Shown: in pieces, positions 34,970 to 44,254 of the stretch
Layout of the letters: each line of letters begins with the position of its first letter
Position numbering within the stretch: position 1 is the stretch's first letter
DNA from: Acetobacterium sp.
Lineage (GTDB): Bacteria; Bacillota; Clostridia; Eubacteriales; Eubacteriaceae
DNA length: 64,000 bases
NCBI RefSeq assembly: GCF_030652775.1
Contig: NZ_JAUSPS010000001.1
Coordinates: forward strand, 1 to 64,000
Direction of reading: 5' to 3'
Translations under genes and position numbers: made by a program
The notes under the pieces: model-generated
What the model was told of the DNA's origin: nothing
Databases searched by the model: none
What the model saw: only the letters and a program-made list of their open reading frames with translations

Positions 34970-36037
34970 ATGATGAATAAGCTGATTGATAAACTGATTA
35001 TATTTGGGTTCTGTCTGGCCTTGTATCTGACCACGGTGGACAATGTGCTGCTGATTGCCCCGGTGCTGGTGGCGATCATTTTTGGCGCAGCATCAAGCTA
35101 TTTAAAAGAAGGGCCGGTGACGGCGGGATTGTTTGGCGGCTATCTGCTGATCTGTTTTTTTGAACCGGTTTATCTTCTGTTTGTGCCATTGATTGGCTAT
35201 GACATCCTGATATCCCGCTACAAATGGCTATGGACTTTAGTTCTGTTGCCGGCAGCGACGGGATTCACGGAGCTTAGCGGAACCTCGGTGGTGCTGATTC
35301 CGGTTTTTATGATGGTGACCTTTTTTCTCAAAAAGCGGACCCTCTCGTTGGAAACATTAAAACAAAATTACAATGCCCTCCGGGACACCACCCGGGAAAC
35401 TGCGCTGCAATTTGAAAAAAAGAACAAAATGCTGATGGAAAAGCAGGACTACGAATTGAACCTGGCCACCTTAACTGAACGAAACCGGATTGCTCGGGAT
35501 ATTCATGATAATGTTGGGCACATGCTGTCCCGGAGTATTCTCCAAACCGGGGCGCTGCTGGCGATCAGTAAAGAAGTGCAAACCCGGGAGGGTCTGGTTC
35601 AAATCAAAGAAACCCTTTCTGAAGCCATGGACAGTATCCGCAACAGCGTTCACGATCTCCACGATGAAGCGCTGGATTTGCAGGTGGAACTGCAGACACT
35701 GATTAAAAATTTTGAGTTTTGCCCGGTCAAATTTGATTATGATGTGGAATCCTCGTTGGACAAAGAAGTGAAATACTGTTTTATCGCAGTGGTAAAAGAA
35801 GCCTTTTCAAATATCATCCGGCATTCCAATGCCACCGAAGTCTCACTGGTTATCCGGGAACATCCGGGGCTGCTTCAGCTGGTGGTTAAGGATAACGGCA
35901 GTGGTAGCGTAAATCCTGACAGTACTGGGATCGGGCTTAAAAATATTACCGACCGGGTGGCTGCCCTTAATGGCAATGTCCATATCACCGCTGATCGGGG
36001 TTTTCGGATCTTTATCTCCGTGCCTAAAAATGACTAG
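34970..36037 (+). CDS. NarL-type sensor histidine kinase
   Basis: A 355-residue membrane kinase. Four to five hydrophobic segments (about 5-120) are followed by a coiled coil, a HisKA_3 dimer domain with the phosphorylated His in RDIHDNVGH (about 180), and an ATPase domain with NGSGS (about 309) and GIGLKNI. The DesK/LiaS-like layout suggests it senses an envelope or membrane change. Its regulator follows 29 bp on, and the divergent ABC exporter is the likely target. ATG at 34970 or 34973. Confidence 0.9.
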   Translation: MMNKLIDKLIIFGFCLALYLTTVDNVLLIAPVLVAIIFGAASSYLKEGPVTAGLFGGYLLICFFEPVYLLFVPLIGYDILISRYKWLWTLVLLPAATGFTELSGTSVVLIPVFMMVTFFLKKRTLSLETLKQNYNALRDTTRETALQFEKKNKMLMEKQDYELNLATLTERNRIARDIHDNVGHMLSRSILQTGALLAISKEVQTREGLVQIKETLSEAMDSIRNSVHDLHDEALDLQVELQTLIKNFEFCPVKFDYDVESSLDKEVKYCFIAVVKEAFSNIIRHSNATEVSLVIREHPGLLQLVVKDNGSGSVNPDSTGIGLKNITDRVAALNGNVHITADRGFRIFISVPKND

Positions 36038-36066
36038 AATAAATAAACATAACTACGGGAGGAATC

Positions 36067-36690
36067 ATGAAAATACTTATTGTGGATGACGACCGGCTGG
36101 TGTGCCAATCGCTGAAAACCATTATTGAAGCTCAGGGGGATATTGAGGTAATCGGAATGGGTCACAATGGTGAAGAAGCCATTGCCTTATACCATCAGTT
36201 AAAACCGGATGTGCTGCTGATCGACATCCGCATGGATGTGATGACTGGACTAGAAGCCGCCGCAGTCATCCTAGCAGCGGAAAAAGCCGCCAGGATCTTA
36301 TTTTTAACTACTTTTCTGGATGACGAATATATTATCAAAGCGCTTAAACTGGGGGCGAAAGGGTATTTAATTAAACAGGATTTTGAAAGCATTGTGCCCT
36401 CCCTGAGAGCCGTACAGATTGGTCAAAGCGTTTTTGGACAGGATATTGTGACTAAGATTCCGGGATTAATTAATCATCTCGATCACCGGGAGGCGCACCC
36501 CTTTGATCTGAGTGACAAGGAGTTGGAACTGATTGACCGGGTGGCGCAGGGGCTCAGCAACCGGGAGATTGCCAACAGCCTGTATTTAAGTGAAGGAACA
36601 GTTAGGAACCGCATCAGTGTGATATTGGAAAAACTGAATCTTCGAGATCGAACCCAGCTGGCCATCTTTTACTACAAAAACCTGGCCTGA
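36067..36690 (+). CDS. NarL/LuxR-family response regulator
   Basis: A 207-residue regulator. The receiver domain (1-120) has the acidic pair DDD near residue 8 and the phosphorylated Asp in LLIDIRM (about 53). The C-terminal LuxR-type HTH (about 145-205) holds VAQGLSNREIANSLYLSEGT. GGGAGG precedes the ATG. It partners the kinase just upstream and probably binds the palindrome at 34867-34880 and so controls the ABC exporter. Confidence 0.93.
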   Translation: MKILIVDDDRLVCQSLKTIIEAQGDIEVIGMGHNGEEAIALYHQLKPDVLLIDIRMDVMTGLEAAAVILAAEKAARILFLTTFLDDEYIIKALKLGAKGYLIKQDFESIVPSLRAVQIGQSVFGQDIVTKIPGLINHLDHREAHPFDLSDKELELIDRVAQGLSNREIANSLYLSEGTVRNRISVILEKLNLRDRTQLAIFYYKNLA

Positions 36691-36757
36691 GGTTTTGAAA
36701 TCAAATCCCAATAACAACCATCCGATTAACTGATGCATAAGGGGATAACCCTGTTTT

Positions 36758-38608
36758 GTGAAAGAAGATGGAGTCATGAAAAAAACCCAAAAAGGAATTT
36801 TGTTGTTGGCGCTATTAGTGATGGTCGTGATTCAGATTCCGGCTTGTGTAAATGGTGAAGAAACAAGAGCAAGTGCCAATGCTGTTTCTTCAGAGTTTGA
36901 CGGCCGCTGTGAATATCAAACCCATATCCAGAATGTGGGCTGGCAGGATTGGCAGTCAGATGGGATGGTGAGCGGTACCACGGGCAGATCTCTGCGCCTG
37001 GAAGGGATCAAATTAAAGATCAGTGATTCCCCCAATTTAGGTATTACCTATCAAACCCATATTCAGAATATTGGCTGGCAGAATTGGGTAAGTGACGGTG
37101 CCGAGGGTGGCACTACCGCTCGGTCGCTGCGGATGGAAGCAATCAAGATCAACCTCACTGACACCGCAGCGGAAAATTATGATGTCTATTATCAGGCTCA
37201 CGTTCAGAATCGGGGCTGGATGTCTTGGGTCAAAAATGGTGAGTTGGCCGGGACTGAAGGTCTTTCCTATCGGATGGAAGCACTCCGCATAATGATCGCA
37301 CCAAAAGGGGCAACTCCCCCGGACGATACAACGGCTTTTAAAAATGTGATTCTGCTGATTGCAGACGGCGGCGGAGCCAACCATATCATGGCAACCGACT
37401 ATTTCACCAATGGGCAAGCCGGAACCCAGGTCTATGAAGATTTTCCTGCCAGATACTATGTAAGCACCTATTCTACCGGTAAAATTGAAGCCGAAGATGA
37501 TGCCCGATATATCTATGATCCGACGACAATCTGGAGCAGTTTTGAAGAGTTGAAAAGCCGAGCCACCGATTCAGCCGCCGCTGCGACTGCCATGGCCACG
37601 GGAACAAAAACCAACAATGGGGCAATTGGCGTCGATCCAAATTTGACAGCGTTGCGAAACATCTCAGAAGATTTTGAAGAGCTGGGAAAATCCACCGGTG
37701 TGGTTACCTCGGTGGAACTCAGCCATGCTACTCCGGCCAGTTTTGTAGCGCATCATCCGGATCGACGGGCATATCTTGAGATTGCCAATCAAATGATCCG
37801 GGAAAGCGCCACCGATGTGATTATGGGCACCGGCAATCCCATCTATAATGATAATGGTGAGCAACGAAGCACCAGCGGGGATGATGACTACGCATTCGTG
37901 GGTGGCCGGGAAACCTGGGAGTCCCTTGGCGCTGGCAGCCTGGGCAATGATGCTGATGGCGACGGGGACATTGACAAGTGGCAGCTGATTCAGACAAAAG
38001 AAGAATTTACAGCACTCCAGACTGGGGATGTACCGAGCCGCGTGATTGGGGTGCCCCAGGTATTTTCATCGCTGCAATACAACCGTGGCGGGGATGTCAA
38101 TGCTGAACCTTTTGTCGTGCCGATGATCGAAACAGTTCCCTCATTGGCAGTGATGACCCGGGGCGCCATCAACGTGCTTGATAACGATCAGGACGGATTT
38201 TTTCTGATGATCGAAGGCGGCGCCGTTGATTGGGCTAGCAGCGGCAATGTAAGCGGCAGAATGATTGAAGAAGAAACCGATTTTAATCAGGCCGCAGCCG
38301 CAGTGTGCGACTGGGTGGAAACCAACAGTAGTTGGTCGGAAACCCTGGTGATTGTCACCAGCGATCACGAAACCGGCTACCTGACTGGAACTCCGGGGGT
38401 TTATGATGAAGTGATCAATAACGGAAAAGGCCAGCTGCCGACAATGGTCTGGAACAGCGATAGCCATACCAGCCAGCTGGTGCCAGTCTTTGCTAAAGGT
38501 CCGGGAGCCGATTTGTTTCAAAAATATGCCGTAGGTTCCGACCCGGTTCGAGGTGCCTATATCAATAATACCGATATTCCCAAGCTAATCCGTGAATTGC
38601 TGAAATAA
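36758..38608 (+). CDS. Secreted three-ChW alkaline phosphatase
   Basis: A 616-residue exported enzyme. The N-terminal hydrophobic segment (about 12-30) is a signal peptide, with IPAC as a possible lipobox. ChW repeats lie at about 51-89, 95-135 and 141-181. The alkaline phosphatase domain spans about 193-616: metal-binding IADGGG (Asp203), the nucleophile Ser272 in ATDSAAAATAMATG, LMIEGGAVDWA and SDHETGY. It would release phosphate from esters at the cell surface. The GTG at 36758 or the ATG at 36776 may be the start; neither has an ideal ribosome site. Two genes for lipid and nitrogen metabolism follow. Confidence 0.9.
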   Translation: MKEDGVMKKTQKGILLLALLVMVVIQIPACVNGEETRASANAVSSEFDGRCEYQTHIQNVGWQDWQSDGMVSGTTGRSLRLEGIKLKISDSPNLGITYQTHIQNIGWQNWVSDGAEGGTTARSLRMEAIKINLTDTAAENYDVYYQAHVQNRGWMSWVKNGELAGTEGLSYRMEALRIMIAPKGATPPDDTTAFKNVILLIADGGGANHIMATDYFTNGQAGTQVYEDFPARYYVSTYSTGKIEAEDDARYIYDPTTIWSSFEELKSRATDSAAAATAMATGTKTNNGAIGVDPNLTALRNISEDFEELGKSTGVVTSVELSHATPASFVAHHPDRRAYLEIANQMIRESATDVIMGTGNPIYNDNGEQRSTSGDDDYAFVGGRETWESLGAGSLGNDADGDGDIDKWQLIQTKEEFTALQTGDVPSRVIGVPQVFSSLQYNRGGDVNAEPFVVPMIETVPSLAVMTRGAINVLDNDQDGFFLMIEGGAVDWASSGNVSGRMIEEETDFNQAAAAVCDWVETNSSWSETLVIVTSDHETGYLTGTPGVYDEVINNGKGQLPTMVWNSDSHTSQLVPVFAKGPGADLFQKYAVGSDPVRGAYINNTDIPKLIRELLK

Positions 38609-38632
38609 AAAAACAATGAAAAAGAGGTAACA

Positions 38633-40159
38633 ATGAGAAGTTCGTCGGACCATTTTCAAAGTATGTTCAGATTTTTAGTCAACGTGGTTTTAATCGTTTT
38701 ACAATTGATCATCATCGGATTAATTATTCTGCAGTTTTCCGATGATGCAGTGTATGCCTATTGGTTAGTTGAGGGGCTGGCTATTTTTGTGGTGCTGAAT
38801 ATTGTCTATCGAAAAAAAACAGCCGCCTATAAAATGTCCTGGATTATTTTTGTGCTGGCCCTTCCGGCGGTTGGGATAGTACTCTATTTTATCTGGGGAC
38901 GGCAGCGGGTGCCCCGGAAATCAAAAAAACGATGGGACGAAGTCAATCAACGCACCTTTTTAAGACTGGAACAAAACCAGGCGGTGTTTGAATCCATTAA
39001 TGATAAGGGGATCAAAAAACAAGTGGAGCTGGTTCATCGGCTCAGTGATCTGCCGGTTTGGCGAAATACCAGAACCGAATATCTGAAACTGGGAGAGGAG
39101 ATGCATCGGGCCAACCTGGCAGCAATTAAAACCGCCGAAAAATTTATTTTTCTCGAGTATTTTATTGTCACCGCCGGAAAAATGTATGATGAGTTGATGG
39201 CGGCGCTCTATGAAAAAGCCGCAGCTGGGGTAGAAATCCGGATGATGGTTGATGAAATGGGTAGTCTGTCAACGCTGCCTAAAGATTTTTATAAAACCTG
39301 CGCTGCCCATCACATCAGGAGCATTCCCTATAATCCCTTTTCGCCATCGTTGTTTAAATTTATCAGCTTTCGGGATCATCGCAAAATGACCATTGTTGAT
39401 GGCAGGGTGGCTATCACCGGCGGGATTAACATAGGCGATGAGTACATCAACGAAAAAGTCCGGTTTGGTCATTGGAAAGACATGGCCATTCGTCTGGAAG
39501 GCGATGCAGTTTTTAGTCTTACCACCATGTTTATCAACATGTGGGATTATTCCACCGGGGCGGTCACCCAACTGGATGCCTATAAGGCGATTATTGCGCC
39601 GATAACGGGGGATGAACTGGTGATGCCATTTTGCGACGGACCGATGAATTCCAGAAATCCGGCGGTCAATACCTACATGACGATTTTTGCCAACGCCAAA
39701 GATTATCTTTATCTGACCACGCCCTATTTGATTCTCGATACGGATCTCACCAACTGTATCTTATTGGCAGCCCGCAGCGGCGTGGATGTGCGGATTATCA
39801 CCCCGGGTATTCCCGATAAGAAACTGGTTTATGCCACCACCCGAGCCTTTTACGGCGATCTCTTGGCTGAGGGGGTTCGGATCTATGAATATACACCGGG
39901 CTTTGTTCACGGAAAGGTTCTGGTGAGCGATGATCAGGTCGCCATCGTGGGTTCCATCAATATGGATTATCGCAGTCTGACCTGGAATTACGAATGCGGA
40001 ACCTGGGTTTCTGGTTCGCAAACGGTGTTGGATATTAAAACCGATTTGCTGGATTGTATCAAGGTAAGTCGGGAGGTATGCTATTCTGATTGGGAAGAAA
40101 CTTCGTTTGTGAAAAAGGTAGGGCAGTCGGTTTTAAGAATTATGGCACCATTAATGTAG
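38633..40159 (+). CDS. cls: Cardiolipin synthase
   Basis: A 508-residue phospholipase-D-family enzyme that joins two phosphatidylglycerols into cardiolipin. Two N-terminal helices (about 12-65) are followed by two HKD catalytic motifs: FRDHRKMTIVDG (about 244) and FVHGKVLVSDD (about 423). Length and layout are normal for bacterial Cls. AAAGAGG precedes the ATG, 24 bp after the phosphatase gene, so the two may share a transcript. Confidence 0.92.
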   Translation: MRSSSDHFQSMFRFLVNVVLIVLQLIIIGLIILQFSDDAVYAYWLVEGLAIFVVLNIVYRKKTAAYKMSWIIFVLALPAVGIVLYFIWGRQRVPRKSKKRWDEVNQRTFLRLEQNQAVFESINDKGIKKQVELVHRLSDLPVWRNTRTEYLKLGEEMHRANLAAIKTAEKFIFLEYFIVTAGKMYDELMAALYEKAAAGVEIRMMVDEMGSLSTLPKDFYKTCAAHHIRSIPYNPFSPSLFKFISFRDHRKMTIVDGRVAITGGINIGDEYINEKVRFGHWKDMAIRLEGDAVFSLTTMFINMWDYSTGAVTQLDAYKAIIAPITGDELVMPFCDGPMNSRNPAVNTYMTIFANAKDYLYLTTPYLILDTDLTNCILLAARSGVDVRIITPGIPDKKLVYATTRAFYGDLLAEGVRIYEYTPGFVHGKVLVSDDQVAIVGSINMDYRSLTWNYECGTWVSGSQTVLDIKTDLLDCIKVSREVCYSDWEETSFVKKVGQSVLRIMAPLM

Positions 40160-40183
40160 ACAAATAAACGAGAGGAAATTCTG

Positions 40184-40972
40184 ATGAAAATAGCAGCAAT
40201 TCAAATGAAGGTGGCATTGAGACAGGTCGAACAGAATTATAAAAGTGCCGAGGCCTGGCTCAGACAAGCGGCCGCCGCCGGGGCAGATGTGGCCGTACTA
40301 CCGGAAATGTGGAGCGGCGGATTTATTACCAATGATCTGGATGAGCGGCTGGCAGATGTCGAAGGACAACGGGCCAAAGCTTTTCTGGAAAGATTGGCCG
40401 GGGAACTGAAGATCAACATTGTCGGTGGTTCAGTGGCCACAAAAAAAGGTGCGGATTATTTTAATACCTGTTATGTAGCTGATCGGCAGGGACACATTAT
40501 TGCCGACTATGATAAAGCCCATTTATTTAGTTTTGCCGGTGAGGATAAGCGCTTCAGCGCTGGCGATCAGCTGGTTACCTTTGCGCTTGACGGAGTCCCC
40601 TGCGGCATCATTATCTGCTACGAAATCCGGTTTCCCGAGTGGCCCCGAAAACAGGCTATGGCCGGAACCGAAGTTCTTTTTGTCCCGGCCGAATGGCCAT
40701 TGCCCCGGGTGGGTCATTGGCGGGTTTTGAACCAGGCTCGAGCCATCGAAAACCAGATCTTTGTGGTGGCCGTCAACGGCTGCGGCGAAGCCGTGAAGGA
40801 TCAGCAGAACGCCGGAAACTCGATGATTATTGATCCGCTGGGAAAGCTGCTGGCCGATGCCGGAGCGGATCCGGAAGAAAAGATGATTCTGGGGGATGCG
40901 GAGCTGGCGGAACTGGACAAAGCCAGAAATAACATGACCGTTTTAAAAGACCGGAGAATCGATCTTTATTAA
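40184..40972 (+). CDS. Nitrilase-superfamily carbon-nitrogen hydrolase
   Basis: A 262-residue amidase. The catalytic triad is visible: Glu in LPEMWSGG (about 42), Lys in YDKAHLFS (about 110) and Cys in IIICYEIRFPE (about 144). It resembles omega-amidase/YafV-type enzymes, which hydrolyse alpha-ketoglutaramate or related amides. AGAGG precedes the ATG, 24 bp after cls. Strong terminator after. Precise substrate is uncertain. Confidence 0.88.
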   Translation: MKIAAIQMKVALRQVEQNYKSAEAWLRQAAAAGADVAVLPEMWSGGFITNDLDERLADVEGQRAKAFLERLAGELKINIVGGSVATKKGADYFNTCYVADRQGHIIADYDKAHLFSFAGEDKRFSAGDQLVTFALDGVPCGIIICYEIRFPEWPRKQAMAGTEVLFVPAEWPLPRVGHWRVLNQARAIENQIFVVAVNGCGEAVKDQQNAGNSMIIDPLGKLLADAGADPEEKMILGDAELAELDKARNNMTVLKDRRIDLY

Positions 40973-41005
40973 AAAAGTCTATATAATTAAGTGAAAAATC
41001 AGGGG

Positions 41006-41034
41006 AGACTCGCTACCAGGTAGCGAGTCTTTTT
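41006..41034 (+). terminator. Intrinsic terminator
   Basis: An 11-bp perfect stem (41006-41016 with 41020-41030), a 3-nt loop and a T-run; ends the phosphatase-cls-amidase group. Confidence 0.88.
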
Positions 41035-41202
41035 GGATGTCTTAATTAAAATAGAACAATCCGTTTAGAATCCCTGCGTTTGGGTAAGATGACCATAGAA
41101 GAAGTAAAAAGGACGATTTTAGAGTTGCTCAGATTGATGAATTGAGGTTTAGCATCGGTTAAGTGGTTAGAATAATCGATTGAAACAAAGGAGGCTTGGA
41201 AA

Positions 41203-42369
41203 ATGAACAGGATTGGAAAACAAGTTTTCAGCGGGCTGCTCATTTTAAGTATGGGCATGAGCCTACTGCCGATGGGGGTCATGGCAGAAGTACAAGATAG
41301 AGGTACCGGATGGGCTGAAAATGAAGTGGTCGAAACAATTGACGAAAGTCAGATCCTCGATACGGGTTCTGATCTGCCAGAAATTTCGACAGACAGTATT
41401 CACTCGGGGGATTATTGGTATGACAATATTGCTGGCGGTATCAGAATTACATCCTATGTCGGAAGCGGCGGCAATGTGGATATCCCAGCGACCATTGATG
41501 GTAAAATCGTAGTGGAGATTGGTGCCGATGCATTTAACGGAAAGAGCACCTTAACCGGCGTTAATTTACCCAACAGTGTAACGGTGTTAGGGATGCGTTC
41601 TTTTTACAATTGTCCCAATCTGGATTCAGTCTTTTTAGGTAACGGATTAAATACCATTGGGAACGGCTCGTTTTGGGGGGCAAAATCGTTAACGAGTATT
41701 ATTATTCCCCACACAGTCACGGCAGTTGGGTATGCAGCCTTTACTAACTGCACAGCCCTGAAAGAAATAAGCTTCTTTAACAATGCAACAAGTTTTGACG
41801 GTCAGGTTTTCGGGATGATTCCAGATCTCACCATTTTCGGGTATGCTGGTTCTACGGCAGATTCGTTTGCTTATGCCAATTTGAGACCATTTGTAGCCTT
41901 GCCGGCTGCTTACGTGGATGTTTACTATTCCACTCATGTCCAGAATGTGGGCTGGCAGAGTTCGAAGAAGAATGGCGAAATCAGCGGCACCGTCGGGCAG
42001 TCATTGCGATTGGAAGGGATCAAAATCCTTGTGGATAACAGTGAAGCCAATGTGGTGATTCAGTATCAGACCCATGTTCAAAATATTGGCTGGCAACCCA
42101 TGGTCAGCAATGGCGCACTTAGCGGAACCACCGGTCTGGCACTCCGGCTGGAAGGGATACGGATAGAGCTGGACGGCGTGGATGTTGGCAAATACGATGT
42201 TTACTATCGGGTTCATGCCCAAAATTACGGTTGGCTTGATTGGGCGAAAAATGGTAGCAGCGCCGGAACTCAGGGATTGTCACTCCGTTTGGAAGGAATC
42301 CAGATTATCGTTGTGCCAATCGACTCGGCAGCACCGGGAGCGACAACACAACCGTTTGTGGCGGGCTGA
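41203..42369 (+). CDS. Secreted leucine-rich-repeat (LRR_5/BspA-like) protein with three ChW repeats
   Basis: A 388-residue exported protein. A signal peptide covers about 1-28 (after GVMA). BspA-type leucine-rich repeats (about 60-225) include the units FNGKSTLTGVNLPNSVT and FYNCPNLDSVFLG. Three ChW repeats occupy about 245-380. Such LRR proteins bind host or matrix proteins; here a surface-adhesion or partner-binding role is inferred. AAAGGAGG precedes the ATG. The last residues hold no sorting signal, so attachment would rely on ChW repeats. Confidence 0.88.
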   Translation: MNRIGKQVFSGLLILSMGMSLLPMGVMAEVQDRGTGWAENEVVETIDESQILDTGSDLPEISTDSIHSGDYWYDNIAGGIRITSYVGSGGNVDIPATIDGKIVVEIGADAFNGKSTLTGVNLPNSVTVLGMRSFYNCPNLDSVFLGNGLNTIGNGSFWGAKSLTSIIIPHTVTAVGYAAFTNCTALKEISFFNNATSFDGQVFGMIPDLTIFGYAGSTADSFAYANLRPFVALPAAYVDVYYSTHVQNVGWQSSKKNGEISGTVGQSLRLEGIKILVDNSEANVVIQYQTHVQNIGWQPMVSNGALSGTTGLALRLEGIRIELDGVDVGKYDVYYRVHAQNYGWLDWAKNGSSAGTQGLSLRLEGIQIIVVPIDSAAPGATTQPFVAG

Positions 42370-42558
42370 TTATCTAAAGGCTGGATAAGTTCATGAAATC
42401 GATCACTTAAACGCGTAGGGGATATCATAATAGGTTAGCAATTGGTGGCTTAATGCAAACTGCCAACAAAAAAAATAAAAAATTTATTTTTTTTTTAATA
42501 ATTGTGTTATTTATGATAAAAGAGGGTAAAAACTATATCGTAGTGGTAACTGTGTAAT

Positions 42559-42579
42559 TTCACACCAGTTGGGGTGTGA
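42559..42579 (+). promoter_or_regulatory. Leader hairpin before the PVE-rich protein gene
   Basis: TCACACC and GGTGTGA arms around a 6-nt loop. It lies 43 bp before the GTG start and leaves AGGAGG (42607-42612) free. I could not match the leader to a known riboswitch. Confidence 0.4.
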
Positions 42580-42621
42580 TGTACGCAGTAAACAATTCCA
42601 ATTGAAAGGAGGAATAGTGAA

Positions 42622-43896
42622 GTGAAAAAAATGTCGAAAATGATGGCTTTGTTGCTGGTTGTGGTGATGGTGTTAATGTTGGTACCTGTATCAGCCTTTG
42701 CCGCCGAAGAAGTTGTGGTAGAACCTACACTCGTTGTTTTAGAAGTTGAGGGGGCGCCAGTTGATGAGGTGTTAAATACTGCGGTAGAAACGCCAGTGGT
42801 GGAAGCACCAGCGGTTGTCGAACCAGTGGTTGAAGCTCCTGCAGTTGAAACACCAGTTGCAGAAACGCCAGCGGTAGAAACACCGGCAACTACAGTACCA
42901 GTTGCTGCAGCACCAGTTGTTGAAGAACCAGTAATTGAAACACAGGCAGCTGATGAAGGAACCATCGAGGTTAAAGCAGTTCCAGCCTTGGGTTTATGGA
43001 GAGACGCAGCAACATTTATTGATGTACTCCTGAACACAGTCGGCGCTGACTACTCTTATGATGCAGTAACCAATGCTTTGACACTTAACAATTTTGTTGG
43101 AAAAGCAGTTGATGCAGCTGATATGGGTAGTAATTTCTCCATGATCCTCAAAGGCACAAACGTCATTGCAAATGCTGATGGTTGTGCAATTGATGTAGTT
43201 GGGAATCTGACTATGGGCGGACCTGGCGAATTGACCGCTGTAGGCGAATATGCAGCAATCCATGTAATGGATGGCGATCTCGTACTGAACGACGGTGACT
43301 ATGAATTAATGGCAGTATCAGCAGATAACACCCATAATGCTTATGGTGTTCTTGTTGATAATGGCGATTTAATCATCAATGATGGTTGGGTTGATGCAGA
43401 AGCCATTCATACTGGAACCGGCGGAGCCTATGGTCTCTGGGCAGATAATGACCTGGTAATCAACGATGGAGACATCGATGTTATTACTGATTCAGTTAGT
43501 GGTCAAAGCATGGGTATTGGAGCTGGCGACGATACTATCGTTAAAGGCGGATATACAACTGTTAAGTCTACCACCGAAACTGGCGTAGCTACTGCATTAT
43601 ATGCAGCCAGCTGGGTTGTTATCCGAGATGGTATCCTGGATCTTTGTGCTCAAGGCGGCGTTGATCCTTTAGCTATCTATGGTGGTGAAGGCGTTTGGAT
43701 CAGCCCTTGTTACGGAGATGTAGATCTTAGCGCATCTTGTTTGTATCTGGAACCATATTGTGGGACCTATACTAAATCTGACAATCCCAAAACTGGTGCC
43801 CAGGATATGGCTTCTGATGCATTAATGGCTACAATGGGACTATTGGCACTGATGGGTATGGCATATCTGATCAGCAAAAAAGAAATCAAAGGATAA
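42622..43896 (+). CDS. Surface protein with Pro/Val/Glu-rich stalk and sortase-like anchor
   Basis: A 424-residue exported protein. A signal peptide (about 1-28, ending AFA) is followed by a low-complexity region rich in PVVE/APAVE/TPAVE units (about 45-110), then a repetitive beta-helix-like domain (about 115-380) with DGDLVLNDGDY-type units. The C-terminus has NPKTG, a hydrophobic helix and KKEIKG, the order of a cell-wall sorting signal. The (S/N/P)PxTG form is used by class B-type sortases in clostridia such as C. difficile. The start is a GTG at 42622 with AGGAGG 9 nt upstream. The long stalk suggests a wall-anchored adhesin; the ligand is unknown. Confidence 0.82.
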   Translation: MKKMSKMMALLLVVVMVLMLVPVSAFAAEEVVVEPTLVVLEVEGAPVDEVLNTAVETPVVEAPAVVEPVVEAPAVETPVAETPAVETPATTVPVAAAPVVEEPVIETQAADEGTIEVKAVPALGLWRDAATFIDVLLNTVGADYSYDAVTNALTLNNFVGKAVDAADMGSNFSMILKGTNVIANADGCAIDVVGNLTMGGPGELTAVGEYAAIHVMDGDLVLNDGDYELMAVSADNTHNAYGVLVDNGDLIINDGWVDAEAIHTGTGGAYGLWADNDLVINDGDIDVITDSVSGQSMGIGAGDDTIVKGGYTTVKSTTETGVATALYAASWVVIRDGILDLCAQGGVDPLAIYGGEGVWISPCYGDVDLSASCLYLEPYCGTYTKSDNPKTGAQDMASDALMATMGLLALMGMAYLISKKEIKG

Positions 43897-43972
43897 GCAC
43901 ACACTATTCACAAAGAAAAGCGGTGCAGCAGACTAAAACCAATGGTTTTAGCTGACTTCACTTGTTATTAAA

Positions 43973-44030
43973 AAAGAACTCCGATTTCTGATCAATTCAT
44001 AAGAAAAGATCAGAGAAAGGAGTTCTTTTT
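43973..44030 (+). terminator. Intrinsic terminator
   Basis: A long stem (AAAGAACTCC...CTGATC with GATCAG...GGAGTTCTTT) ending in a T-run. A smaller hairpin (43933-43951) precedes it. Confidence 0.82.
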
Positions 44031-44254
44031 AGTGCTGAAAAAAAGCAACACCGACTCCGACAGATTCTCTTTTTCGATGGCGCCAAATCCTGTGAGCGAG
44101 CTTTACGCAAAGAACTGGATGGTCATTAAATTTTTATTTATCTTATTATTGATGATAACAATATGTTTTTTTAAATCAAATGGGTATATAATGAAAAAAG
44201 CACCTAATCAAAAAGCGTTAATTAAAAGAGCTAACAACAGAAGGGGGGGATACT

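Noticed and set aside
42480-42621. c-di-GMP or preQ1 riboswitch before the PVE-rich protein gene
   Set aside because: A simple hairpin is present, but the conserved GCAAA/GCCAGGUUGCC-type blocks of c-di-GMP-I and the preQ1 core are missing.
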